Shown here: piece by piece, positions 37,984 through 46,185 of the stretch
Layout of the letters: every line of letters starts with the position of its first letter
Numbering within the stretch: the stretch's first letter is position 1
DNA from: Winogradskyella sp. PG-2
GTDB lineage: Bacteria > Bacteroidota > Bacteroidia > Flavobacteriales > Flavobacteriaceae
Direction of reading: 5' to 3'
Length of the DNA stretch: 64,000 nt
Assembly: GCF_000828715.1 (NCBI RefSeq)
Contig: NZ_AP014583.1
Coordinates: forward strand, 2,664,001-2,728,000
Notes under the pieces: model-generated
What the model was told of the DNA's origin: nothing
The model's input: the letters and a program-made list of their open reading frames with translations, nothing else
Database searches by the model: none
Made by a program: the position numbers and the translations under genes

Positions 37984-39165
37984 TCATGTTTTTTTTAAAT
38001 AAATTAAACCAATAATAGGACCCAAGGCCAATATTAAAAATGCGAAGGGTGTTGCGTCGTAACTAGCTATGAAAAAATTCAGTATCTGAATACTTACAAT
38101 TGTAATAGCAAAACCAATACAATTTACAATAGTTAATGCTGTACCTTTTGATTGGGCATTACTATTTTGTGCAATTAAGGTAGAAAATAATGGAGAGTCA
38201 GCGATAACAGTCATTCCCCAGATTATAAGAAAGGTTATGAAAATAATACTAGAGTTTATGAAAAAGAATAAAGGTGACAGTAAACAACATAAACCAGAAA
38301 TACTTAAAGCTATTACAGCTGTTTTTTTTGCGCCAATGCGACTAGAAATATAACCTCCTATAATGCATGCTATTGTACCAGGTGCAATAATAATAAATGA
38401 AAATAAAGAGATGTTTAGTTGGATATTATGTGTTTGAGAATATGTTAAAAGAAGAATAGGGATAAATGTCCAAAAGGCATAGAGTTCCCACATATGGCCA
38501 AAGTATCCAAAAGCCGCAGATCGGAATAAAGGATTTTTAAAAACCTTCAAGATTTTTGAAGCATCAAATTTATCAGCTAATTTCTGATAAGGTCCATTTT
38601 TCACATATACTAACATTAATAAACCTCCTAACAAGGTTAATGTAGAAGTAACCCAAATAACCGATTCCCAATTAAGATTTACTCCGATAGATTTAATAAG
38701 ATGCGGAAATGCTGTGCCTAATACCAATGCTGCAACTAAAAAACTAAGTGATTTCTTCAACCCTTTTTCAAAATGATCGGCAGCAATTTTCATTCCTACA
38801 GGATAAATTCCAGCCAAACTAAAGCCAGTTAAAAACCTAAAGCATAATAGGGTGGTAATAGTATTATTTGAATAAAGCATACCAAGATTAAAACCAGCAC
38901 CCAGAACAGCACAGATAAAAAATATCTTGGATGGCGAAAAGCGATCACTCAAAGTTAATATGGCAAATACTAATGTCCCTAATATAAAACCGAATTGTAC
39001 AGAACCACTTATGTATCCTAATGATTCAGTACTAATATTGAATGCAGAGATTAAATCTTCAATAATTGAATTACCTGCAAACCAAAGCGAAGTGCAACAA
39101 AATTGAGAAAAAATAATAATTGATAGAACCCATTTAGCTGAATGAGATGTCACTTTAACTTTCAA
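37984..39165 (-). CDS. MFS transporter
   Basis: 393 residues with about 12 hydrophobic segments, the major facilitator superfamily pattern: SESLGYISGSVQFGFILGTL near the first pair, LSDRFSPSKIFFI as the loop 2-3 motif, then GFSLAGIYPVGMKIAADHF in helix 4-5. Substrate is not evident. The first codon of this frame is TTG at 39165 (GTG at 39153 is the next option); there is no nearby ATG, so the start is uncertain. Single gene on the minus strand, convergent with the dipeptidase. Confidence 0.88.
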   Translation of the reverse strand: MKVKVTSHSAKWVLSIIIFSQFCCTSLWFAGNSIIEDLISAFNISTESLGYISGSVQFGFILGTLVFAILTLSDRFSPSKIFFICAVLGAGFNLGMLYSNNTITTLLCFRFLTGFSLAGIYPVGMKIAADHFEKGLKKSLSFLVAALVLGTAFPHLIKSIGVNLNWESVIWVTSTLTLLGGLLMLVYVKNGPYQKLADKFDASKILKVFKNPLFRSAAFGYFGHMWELYAFWTFIPILLLTYSQTHNIQLNISLFSFIIIAPGTIACIIGGYISSRIGAKKTAVIALSISGLCCLLSPLFFFINSSIIFITFLIIWGMTVIADSPLFSTLIAQNSNAQSKGTALTIVNCIGFAITIVSIQILNFFIASYDATPFAFLILALGPIIGLIYLKKT

Positions 39166-39319
39166 GATATTTATATTTTATTTTAAATAAATCTAATCCC
39201 AATACATCAAATTAAATTAAATAGGAATTCGTAAAATTAATATCCAATTAGGTTCAATAAAATACATTATATCAGTAACAATGTAGATAGCAGCCATAAT
39301 AAAAAGACTATTTGGTTTA

Positions 39320-40294
39320 TTAATCCTTAAAAGTTTTATAAGTAACTCCTATACCATAATTGTATAACTCTCTTTTTAATAAACTTGATTTTAAACCGTT
39401 TCCTTTCTCAAACTTCACCCAATTATTTCCACTGATAAAGACACGTTTTATAAATGTGTTTTTAGTCTTAATTTCATTAGTAAAAGGTAGCAATGGTCTA
39501 AAATTGGTAGGTATTTTAATGACACCACCATCTTTTCCTTTTATTTCCTTGTACTTTTTGTTTGGTAATAATTTTCCAACTTTGTCGGTATAACCCAAAA
39601 CTTGGATGGATACAAAAAAACCATTTTTTGGAATGTAAATATCGTTATCATCAACAATAAGCGTATAGAAGTCTCCTTCTTTTTCAGTTGCTCTAAACAC
39701 AATTGTTTCATATGTAAGGACTTTACCAGGAATACCTTTATTATTTGCATAAAAATTTATCTTAAATAAGGTTGAGAATTTTTTCTTATCACTATTGGAA
39801 CGATTCCGTTTTTTCCAATCTTTAGATTCTAAAGCAATCGGAAATGTAACGCTTGCTACTTTTTGATCTTTAATTGTAGTTTTAGGAAAATATACTGCGA
39901 TTTCAGATTCTATAGTTGGCAACCAGCAATTATAATAGTCGTCATCTACATAAGGTTTAAGTGTTTCTTTTTTAAATTTTCTATTGAGTTTTGCTCCAAC
40001 TATGACTTCGTCTAACTCATCTACTTGTGGTTGTAAAAATATTTCTGTTCCAATATTTTGAGTAGAGATGTTATGATTCTTAAATCCTAATGCAGAAATG
40101 TATAAAGAATCAATATCTGGATAGAGTTTCTTTGTAAAATAAAACTTGCCTTCGTCATCAGCAAAAATGCCATTTCCGTTTCCAAATGATATTGTTGCAT
40201 AACTAACAGGATAATTAGTAATACTATCCTTAATTGTTATTTGGGAGAAACTGAGTTGACTTGTAACTATTAAAAAAAATAAAATCTTATACAT
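39320..40294 (-). CDS. Carboxypeptidase-regulatory-like domain secreted protein
   Basis: 324 residues with a signal peptide (MYKILFFLIVTSQLSFSQ). Residues about 20-95 are a carboxypeptidase-regulatory-like beta sandwich (ITIKDSITNYPVSYATISF, GIFADDEGKFYF, LGFKNHNISTQNI) ending in a DELDEVIVGA stretch like that before TonB-box regions of SusC-type proteins. The rest (LFKINFYANNKGIPGKVL) is a beta-rich domain often seen in Bacteroidota exported proteins, with no barrel. Function unknown; probably periplasmic or surface-bound. The stretch before it, 39166-39319, is non-coding. Confidence 0.8.
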   Translation of the reverse strand: MYKILFFLIVTSQLSFSQITIKDSITNYPVSYATISFGNGNGIFADDEGKFYFTKKLYPDIDSLYISALGFKNHNISTQNIGTEIFLQPQVDELDEVIVGAKLNRKFKKETLKPYVDDDYYNCWLPTIESEIAVYFPKTTIKDQKVASVTFPIALESKDWKKRNRSNSDKKKFSTLFKINFYANNKGIPGKVLTYETIVFRATEKEGDFYTLIVDDNDIYIPKNGFFVSIQVLGYTDKVGKLLPNKKYKEIKGKDGGVIKIPTNFRPLLPFTNEIKTKNTFIKRVFISGNNWVKFEKGNGLKSSLLKRELYNYGIGVTYKTFKD

Positions 40295-40337
40295 GGTTAA
40301 GCTTATAGATTTTAAAGATACATTATTTGTGCCATAA

Positions 40338-40366
40338 AAAAACGTCCCATAAAATGAGACGTTTTT
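40338..40366. terminator. Terminator after the DUF6249 gene
   Basis: AAAAACGTC (40338-40346) pairs with GACGTTTTT (40358-40366). It lies 24 bp after the stop codon of the minus-strand DUF6249 gene. Confidence 0.75.
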
Positions 40367-40389
40367 CTATTTGATTGATGTGTAATTGA

Positions 40390-40737
40390 TTAATCTTCTA
40401 GTGCTTTTTTAGTTTGTGTAAAGCCTACATATAGACCAGCTCCAGCCATAAGAAATATCATTGAAGGATACACAGCATCATCTTCTAGTCCTGTATAAGT
40501 ATCCAAGATATTAGCAATTAATACTCCAAGACCTATACCCATTAATAGGAATGCTAAATTTAAGACAATAACTTTCCAAGAAGATCCCGAACGTTTGCCA
40601 ATGTTAAAGATACTTGCATCTGCTCCTTTTTCGATAAGTGCAAGTCGTTCTTTGTTTCGCGATGAGATGTAAAGATAAAATACACCAAAGATTGCTGCGA
40701 ATAATGATAGAGGTATAATAATTGCTCCTGCGTCCAT
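40390..40737 (-). CDS. DUF6249 domain membrane protein
   Basis: 115 residues with three hydrophobic stretches (near 5-23, 54-78 and 91-106). The YLYISSRNKERLALIEKGAD segment after the first membrane helix is the DUF6249 signature. In Bacteroidota these proteins are often found beside ECF sigma factors. Here the gene is divergent from the sigma factor at 40882 and has a mirror-image ECF-type promoter (see 40784-40871), so it is probably both a target and a modulator of that sigma factor. The modulating role is inference. Confidence 0.85.
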   Translation of the reverse strand: MDAGAIIIPLSLFAAIFGVFYLYISSRNKERLALIEKGADASIFNIGKRSGSSWKVIVLNLAFLLMGIGLGVLIANILDTYTGLEDDAVYPSMIFLMAGAGLYVGFTQTKKALED

Positions 40738-40783
40738 AATTGTTTGTTTTTAATTGATTATTTTTAATTTGTTCTTAGCTTAT

Positions 40784-40871
40784 GACGACAGCTTTTTAAT
40801 TTAGGTTACAACTTTCTTCAAAAAAAATATTTTTTTTCAATTTGTGTAACCTTATATACATAATAGTCGTC
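40784..40871. promoter_or_regulatory. Divergent mirror-image ECF-type promoters
   Basis: Plus strand: -35 TGTAACC at 40845-40851 and -10 GTCGTC at 40866-40871, 14 bp apart, 10 bp before the sigma ATG at 40882. Minus strand: the same two boxes (AGGTTACA at 40803-40810 and GACGAC at 40784-40789 on the plus strand) with the same spacing, pointing to the DUF6249 gene. ECF sigma factors commonly use an AAC-containing -35 and a CGTC-type -10, so both genes are probably controlled by this sigma factor. Confidence 0.7.
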
Positions 40872-40881
40872 TTAAATAAAA

Positions 40882-41466
40882 ATGACCACCAACAACGATA
40901 ACATATTAATAGAAGCTATTAAAAATGGCGATACTAAAGCTTATGGGCAATTAGTGGATCGTTATAAAGACTTGGTGTATACTTTGGCGATACGAATGCT
41001 AAAGCATAAGGAAGAAGCAGAGGAAGTGGCACAGGATACTTTTATTAAAGTGTTTAAATCCTTAAACAAGTTTAAAGGAGATTCAAAATTCTCTACTTGG
41101 ATATATCGAGTAGCTTACAATACATGTTTAGATAATATTAAAAAGAATAAAAAGCATTTAAATAATGTCGCTATAGACGAATACACGTTTAATAAACTAG
41201 ATACAATAGACAATGCTTTGGATAATATTATAAAAGAGGAAAAAAGTATTTTAATTAAAAACTGTATTGATAAACTACCAGAAGATAGTAGTGCATTACT
41301 GACACTGTTTTATTATGAGGAGTTATCTCTTGATGAGATATCTAAGATTATTAATGTTGAAGCTAATACTGTAAAAGTGAAGCTTTTTAGAGCTAGAAAA
41401 AAATTAGCTTTTATTTTAGAACAGTATTTGCAACCACAAAACAAATTAAGCTATGGAAAAGGATGA
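40882..41466 (+). CDS. ECF sigma factor (sigma-70 family), system 1
   Basis: 194 residues. Sigma region 2 is visible (DRYKDLVYTLAIRML, EEAEEVAQDTFIKVFKSL, STWIYRVAYNTCLDN, the -10 binding part) and region 4 (LPEDSSALLTLFYYEELSLD, EISKIINVEANTVKVKLFRARKKL, a helix-turn-helix for the -35). There is no region 1 or 3, as in ECF sigma factors. Followed by a small membrane protein overlapping by 14 bp, a likely anti-sigma partner. The promoter upstream has ECF-type boxes, which suggests autoregulation. Confidence 0.94.
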   Translation: MTTNNDNILIEAIKNGDTKAYGQLVDRYKDLVYTLAIRMLKHKEEAEEVAQDTFIKVFKSLNKFKGDSKFSTWIYRVAYNTCLDNIKKNKKHLNNVAIDEYTFNKLDTIDNALDNIIKEEKSILIKNCIDKLPEDSSALLTLFYYEELSLDEISKIINVEANTVKVKLFRARKKLAFILEQYLQPQNKLSYGKG

Positions 41467-41857
41467 TAAAAGAATAAAAGATTTAGTTAATAAATTAATG
41501 ACTGCAGATAGTTTAGAACAAGCGCCTATGAATTTTACTGATAGTGTGATGTCAAAAATTGAAGCTATATCGACCTCTAAAACTATTGTTTACAAACCAT
41601 TAATACCTAAATATATCTTATGGTTAGTTGGTACTGGTTTTATTGCAGTGGTTGGGTATATTCTTTTTAAGCAACCTACAGGTAATAGTACATTTTTAGA
41701 TAGATTTAATTTACCAGATCTATCTTTTAATCCTTTTGAAGGTTTATCATTTGAGTTATCTAATACTCTAATGTATGCCGTGGTTTTATTTGCTATAATG
41801 TTAAGTATTCAGATACCTATTTTAAAACAATATTTTAATAATAGAATGTCGTTTTAG
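41453..41857 (+). CDS. Putative anti-sigma or sigma-associated membrane protein, system 1
   Basis: 134 residues, start codon overlapping the sigma gene by 14 bp. An N-terminal cytoplasmic part of about 50 residues (KRIKDLVNKLMTADSLEQAP, then FTDSVMSKIEA) is followed by two membrane helices (about 53-68 and 103-124). The layout resembles an anti-sigma factor: a soluble segment that could bind sigma plus a membrane anchor; I see no zinc-binding HxxxCxxC motif. Its stop overlaps the stop of the convergent gene at 41854 by four bases. Anti-sigma role is inferred from position. Confidence 0.7.
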   Translation: MEKDDKRIKDLVNKLMTADSLEQAPMNFTDSVMSKIEAISTSKTIVYKPLIPKYILWLVGTGFIAVVGYILFKQPTGNSTFLDRFNLPDLSFNPFEGLSFELSNTLMYAVVLFAIMLSIQIPILKQYFNNRMSF

Positions 41858-43176
41858 TTAGGGTAATACCAAAAAGGAATTTTCTTTAGACTGCGATAGA
41901 TTGTATCATTATTTTTATTTAATCCTATTCTTTTAAATTCGAGTAAATGTTTACCTTTAGATAAATTGTCCGTTGGTAAGAAAGTCTCAAACCCCATCGT
42001 TCCTTTCTTAGTATGACTTACAATAAATTCTGATTCTACGACGGTTGTATCTATCTTAGCGTAGTAGATTTTATTAAACGTAGATAAATACGCTCTTCTT
42101 AAACTATCTCTATTAACATTATTATTATTTCCAGTAATAATAATATCACTGTCTAATCCACGGATGTCTTTTTTTGGTTTTAGCCCTTCATTAAAAGAAA
42201 AAACTCTGTCTTCAATGCTCTCGGAATATGGTACAAATAATTTGATATAATTTTCTTTAATAACTTTAGACTGTATTACTACATTATCAATAAAGCCAGA
42301 TTTTTCATCTATTAAATTTTCATAATTTTCTCGATTAGAAACGTAGTCATTAGACTCAATTTCTAAGTTGAAATAATTTGAAAAATTATAATGTAAGGAA
42401 AAAGAAATTGCAACTCCAATAAATAATGGAAATAAAAGCATAGTAAAACGTCGTCCGAATTTATTATCTAAGAAATTGTATACAATTGGTCGGTATAAAA
42501 ATGACAATGTGATAAAACTAAATACCCAATAGAATGGGAAATAGATTTTTGATAGCCATTTTTTTCTTTTTAAGAACCCTTGAGTTATATAGTCAATAAA
42601 GGTTAGAAACATTCCAACGACTATAAAAATCATTAACGGTATACCAAGCCAAAGACTAAGCCATTCTGGTAACCAATCACTACCAATTATATTATTGCCA
42701 ATAAAACCTATGGTGATTATAATACAGGTCATCGCCAAAACATAAAAAATTAATAAGAAAGACGATGCAAAAATAATACTGCAATAATTTTCTAAAGTCG
42801 CGATGTATTTATCAAAAGAACCAACCTTTTTTTTAAGATATCTTGTAAATTTTTCGCTGTAGTTGAGTTCTTTATAATCTATTTCTCCTGAGACATAACG
42901 TAAACCTAATGCACCAATCCATAAGCCTCTAAGTAAAACATGTACTAATAGACTAAATATTAATATGATACAAGATATTCGTATTACTGTAAATGCAACT
43001 CTTTGATAATCTTGACCAGTTGCAACAGCTTCATTAAAGTGCATTACAACAGAATCATAGGCTGTAAAAAGACCAAAAATAGCAAAACCAGATATCAGCA
43101 ATTCTAATTGCCAACTTTCTTCTTGTAATTTCTCTAAAAGTTTTTTAAAAGCAGGATTATTATAATCTTTACTCAT
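41854..43176 (-). CDS. Conserved membrane protein of unknown function (440 aa)
   Basis: 440 residues with about six membrane segments in the first 270 residues (for example LELLISGFAIFGLFTAYDSV near 23-42, VIRISCIILIFSLLVHVLL, FASSFLLIFYVLAMTCIIITI split by length here, LWLGIPLMIFIVVGMFLTFI) and a soluble C-terminal half of about 170 residues that is probably outside the cytoplasm. I do not recognise a named domain. It lies between two ECF systems on the opposite strand, and its 3' end overlaps that of the system 1 membrane protein. Whether it belongs to either regulon is unknown. Confidence 0.75.
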   Translation of the reverse strand: MSKDYNNPAFKKLLEKLQEESWQLELLISGFAIFGLFTAYDSVVMHFNEAVATGQDYQRVAFTVIRISCIILIFSLLVHVLLRGLWIGALGLRYVSGEIDYKELNYSEKFTRYLKKKVGSFDKYIATLENYCSIIFASSFLLIFYVLAMTCIIITIGFIGNNIIGSDWLPEWLSLWLGIPLMIFIVVGMFLTFIDYITQGFLKRKKWLSKIYFPFYWVFSFITLSFLYRPIVYNFLDNKFGRRFTMLLFPLFIGVAISFSLHYNFSNYFNLEIESNDYVSNRENYENLIDEKSGFIDNVVIQSKVIKENYIKLFVPYSESIEDRVFSFNEGLKPKKDIRGLDSDIIITGNNNNVNRDSLRRAYLSTFNKIYYAKIDTTVVESEFIVSHTKKGTMGFETFLPTDNLSKGKHLLEFKRIGLNKNNDTIYRSLKKIPFWYYPN

Positions 43177-43240
43177 CGCTAATCAAATTTCCTATAAATT
43201 TAGTCATATTCAATTAATTTCTATTTTTTTATTTAAAATT

Positions 43241-43266
43241 TGAAACCCTTTTTATTTTTTGTCGTT
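43241..43266 (+). promoter_or_regulatory. ECF-type promoter of sigma system 2
   Basis: TGAAACC at 43241-43247 and GTCGTT at 43261-43266 with 13 bp between, 29 bp before the ATG at 43296. The boxes resemble those of system 1 (TGTAACC, GTCGTC), consistent with autoregulation by an ECF sigma factor. Confidence 0.55.
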
Positions 43267-43295
43267 TTTAAATACAGAGATACTAACCAAACACA

Positions 43296-43844
43296 ATGCA
43301 AAACCAAATTAATAGTTTAATACAATCTTGTAAAAAAGGTAACCAAGTTGCCCAGATGCAGATTTATGATAGCTATTGCCAAGCGATGTTTACAATTGCA
43401 TGCCGTTATTTAAAAAATGATGAAGATGCAAAAGATGCTATGCAAGAAGGGTTTTTAAAAGCATTCACAAATATTGAAAGCTATAAACCAGAAGCGACAT
43501 TCGGAGCTTGGTTAAAGCGAATTATTATCAATCAATGTTTAGATGTTATTAAAAAACGGAAGCTTGAGTTTAGTAATGATGATATAGGAAATTTACAAAT
43601 TGTTGAAGATGATAATTGGGATTTTGACAACACAATATCTAAAACAGAAATTCTTGAAGCTATAGAACAACTTAATGAAAAACATAAAATAGTGGTGAAG
43701 CTATATCTAATTGAGGGCTATGACCATCAAGAAATTTCAGAGATATTAAATATACCCATTAAAACCTCTAGAACACATTTAAGTAGAGGGAAAACAAAAT
43801 TAAGAGACCTTTTAAAGCCAAAGTATAATGAAGCGAGATATTAG
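43296..43844 (+). CDS. ECF sigma factor (sigma-70 family), system 2
   Basis: 182 residues. Region 2: AQMQIYDSYCQAMFTIACRYL, DAKDAMQEGFLKAFTNI, FGAWLKRIIINQCLDVIKKR; region 4: LNEKHKIVVKLYLIEGYDHQ and ISEILNIPIKTSRTHLSRGK. It is related to but clearly different from system 1. Its last 17 bp overlap the next gene, and two more genes follow in the same direction with tight spacing, so this is a four-gene operon 43296-46138. Confidence 0.94.
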   Translation: MQNQINSLIQSCKKGNQVAQMQIYDSYCQAMFTIACRYLKNDEDAKDAMQEGFLKAFTNIESYKPEATFGAWLKRIIINQCLDVIKKRKLEFSNDDIGNLQIVEDDNWDFDNTISKTEILEAIEQLNEKHKIVVKLYLIEGYDHQEISEILNIPIKTSRTHLSRGKTKLRDLLKPKYNEARY

Positions 43845-44343
43845 AGAATTATTTTCAGAAGAGAAGGATTTAAAAATACTTCCAGAGAATCACAGAACTG
43901 AGTTTTTAGATAAACTTAAAAAACAGCTAAAGAAAAAGTCAAATTCATTCTTTTGGTTACGCATTGCAGCAGTTGTTATAGTAGCATTAACAGTTGGGTT
44001 TAATGTGTTTTATAACAAACCTGTAACAGAAGAAATTTCACCAATGATTGCTCAGATAGAAGCTGTAGAGTCTAAATATTTAGAGGATATTGAGAATGAG
44101 TGGGAGAGCTTTGTAGCCATTACTAGTGACGAACTACTTGTAGCTAGATATAAGAAACGGCTTGATGAATTAGACGAGGATTATCAAGAAATCTCCAATC
44201 AATTTAAGGTAGATTCTAATAATATATTAGTGATTGAATCTTTAGTAGAGAACCTAAAAACTAGGCTTCAAATATTAAAAGATATTCAAGAGCATATTAA
44301 AATTTTAAATCAAAACAACGAACAATATGAAAAATCAATTTAA
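43828..44343 (+). CDS. Putative anti-sigma factor, single membrane span
   Basis: 171 residues. A cytoplasmic N-terminal part of about 42 residues (RELFSEEKDLKILPENHRTE), one membrane helix (about 43-62, LRIAAVVIVALTVGFNVFY) and an extracytoplasmic helical, coiled-coil-like part. That is the topology of an anti-sigma factor with an outside sensor, though no known anti-sigma zinc motif is present. Overlaps both neighbours by 17 bp, typical of coupled translation. Function inferred from position and topology. Confidence 0.72.
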   Translation: MKRDIRELFSEEKDLKILPENHRTEFLDKLKKQLKKKSNSFFWLRIAAVVIVALTVGFNVFYNKPVTEEISPMIAQIEAVESKYLEDIENEWESFVAITSDELLVARYKKRLDELDEDYQEISNQFKVDSNNILVIESLVENLKTRLQILKDIQEHIKILNQNNEQYEKSI

Positions 44344-45508
44344 AATCTTAATGCTGATGCTCATCACATCAGTAATGAGTTACGGACAAAGACATCAGGT
44401 CTTAAAGAAAAGTGTTGAAGTAGATAAAAATACTTCAGTAGTATTAAACTTTCAAAACATCTATTTGGCAATAGAAGAATCTACGGATGGTAAAATTCAC
44501 TTTGATTATGCCATGGAGTTTGAAGGCTATTCTAAAAAAGAAATACAGAAAAAGCTTAACGAATTAGTAGCTGAGGTTTCAAGTTCAGATAATCATGTAA
44601 CACTAAAAGCAAAAAGCATAAATCAGATTACCTTTTCCTATTTTGAATTGAAATCTGATCATGGTTTATACATAGAAGGTGATTTTTTTGACATGAAAAA
44701 AGATTCAGTAATACGAAAATCTAAAGATTCATTACTAGGACAAATTAAGAATAATAATAGAACAAAATGGTCTAAAAATCCTCTAGAGTATATTAATGGA
44801 CGATTTAAAAAGATGGATAAGGATGGCAAGCTCTCAAATATTAGAAAAGGTAATGTTGATATAATGCGAAGTCAATTTGTAATTAAAGTTCCTCCCTTTG
44901 TGAAGCTAAATATTAATGCACAAAATTCTGGTGTACATTTTAGAATTGATATGCAGAACGAGTTATCCATATCCATTAAAGAAGGAACTTTAAAAACCAA
45001 AGCATTAATGAACACATATAATGTCATACGTATAGATAATGCCAATTTTGAAGCCGAAGCTATTTCAGGCGGTGCTTATAATTTTAAAAACGTAAAAAAT
45101 GGGAAGATTGGTAGTGTTCAACAAGTAAAGATTGATTCAGAATTTTCAAAACTAGAGATAGGGGAAATAGGAAAGAATATTTCAATAACAGACTTTAATA
45201 GCGAATATTGGTTTTACAACTGGTCTGATTTTTTTGATAGGTTTAATTTATATTCAGAATATTCTAAAATACATTTTTGGTATCCTAGAAAAAACCACAG
45301 CATAAAGGTGATAGGGAATAATACGATAAACCTGTTAGGAAATAATAAATTTGAGATTAATATGCAACCAACCAGCAAAGGAGAAAAGTATACCATGATG
45401 ACAAAAGAACCTAATCCAGGTGAAACATTATCAGGTAGAGTCTTCTTTGATATAGTCCATGGTATCATATACTCACACAACGATTCAATCAAAAAAATAA
45501 ACAATTAA
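44327..45508 (+). CDS. Exported beta-rich protein of sigma system 2 operon
   Basis: 393 residues with a signal peptide (about 1-20, MLMLITSVMSYGQ). The middle part alternates short hydrophobic and polar stretches as in beta-helix or DUF4097-like adhesin domains (VKLNINAQNSGVHFRIDMQN, ELSISIKEGTLKTKALMNTY, AEAISGGAYNFKNVKNGKI). I cannot assign a precise family. Being translated from an operon led by a sigma factor and membrane anti-sigma, it may be the periplasmic sensor or an envelope target. Overlaps the anti-sigma-like gene by 17 bp. Confidence 0.75.
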   Translation: MKNQFKILMLMLITSVMSYGQRHQVLKKSVEVDKNTSVVLNFQNIYLAIEESTDGKIHFDYAMEFEGYSKKEIQKKLNELVAEVSSSDNHVTLKAKSINQITFSYFELKSDHGLYIEGDFFDMKKDSVIRKSKDSLLGQIKNNNRTKWSKNPLEYINGRFKKMDKDGKLSNIRKGNVDIMRSQFVIKVPPFVKLNINAQNSGVHFRIDMQNELSISIKEGTLKTKALMNTYNVIRIDNANFEAEAISGGAYNFKNVKNGKIGSVQQVKIDSEFSKLEIGEIGKNISITDFNSEYWFYNWSDFFDRFNLYSEYSKIHFWYPRKNHSIKVIGNNTINLLGNNKFEINMQPTSKGEKYTMMTKEPNPGETLSGRVFFDIVHGIIYSHNDSIKKINN

Positions 45509-45511
45509 ATT

Positions 45512-46138
45512 ATGAAAACAATTAAAGTTTTAGCCTTAGTGTTAAGCTCCTTAGGAGCATTACAAGCACAACAAGCTGAAGTTAGCTTAAAACACACTTC
45601 AGACTTGAAAATGGAAACGGAATACTCATCAAATGACGAAGAATTAAGTGATATTCTAAACTTTGAAGGAATTGATTACATGAAAATTAAGTTTTCAGGC
45701 GATGAGCTCAAAGGCAAAAGTTATAAACTTGCAGTAAAAGAAATTTGGGATGGTAAGGTGAAATCTGAGACAATTGTTGTTGATAGCAAAAATTCAGGTA
45801 TTAAACAGTTTGAAACAGTTAATGATTCTGTTCTTAGAATTAAGGTAATTTCAAGATTGACAGCAGATAATCAACTGAAGATGACTTTTAGGTTTCCTAG
45901 GTTTGGTATTACTAAAAAATATGATGCTATTAAATCTGACAATTATAGTTTAAGAAACTTAGCTGCTGAAAGTAATTTAGATATTGGATATAATGAAAAA
46001 TTCTATATTCTCCCTTATGAAAGGGAAGATGGATCTAAATCTTGGTGCGAAGTAGGTACGGCTGGTGCTGATGTTGAAAAATGGGGAGACAAATTTGGAA
46101 TAAAGCACTATTTACTCTTCGAGATGAAATTTGAATAG
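45512..46138 (+). CDS. Exported protein of unknown function, sigma system 2 operon
   Basis: 208 residues with a signal peptide (KVLALVLSSLGALQAQ). The mature part is beta-rich with no motif that I recognise (YKLAVKEIWDGKVKSETIVV, FRFPRFGITKKYDAIKSDNY). It starts 3 bp after the previous stop, so it is the last gene of the operon, and it is followed by the hairpin at 46155-46185. Probably a periplasmic partner of the 393-aa protein; this is inference. Confidence 0.72.
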   Translation: MKTIKVLALVLSSLGALQAQQAEVSLKHTSDLKMETEYSSNDEELSDILNFEGIDYMKIKFSGDELKGKSYKLAVKEIWDGKVKSETIVVDSKNSGIKQFETVNDSVLRIKVISRLTADNQLKMTFRFPRFGITKKYDAIKSDNYSLRNLAAESNLDIGYNEKFYILPYEREDGSKSWCEVGTAGADVEKWGDKFGIKHYLLFEMKFE

Positions 46139-46154
46139 ATAATTGTTATAGAAC

Positions 46155-46185
46155 AAAAAGCGTTGTGTTAATACCAACGCTTTTT
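46155..46185. terminator. Bidirectional terminator holding the helicase stop codon
   Basis: AAAAAGCGTTG (46155-46165) and CAACGCTTTTT (46175-46185), 11-bp perfect stem. The minus-strand helicase stop codon (46168-46170) lies in the loop and the right arm encodes the last residues of the helicase. Confidence 0.85.
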
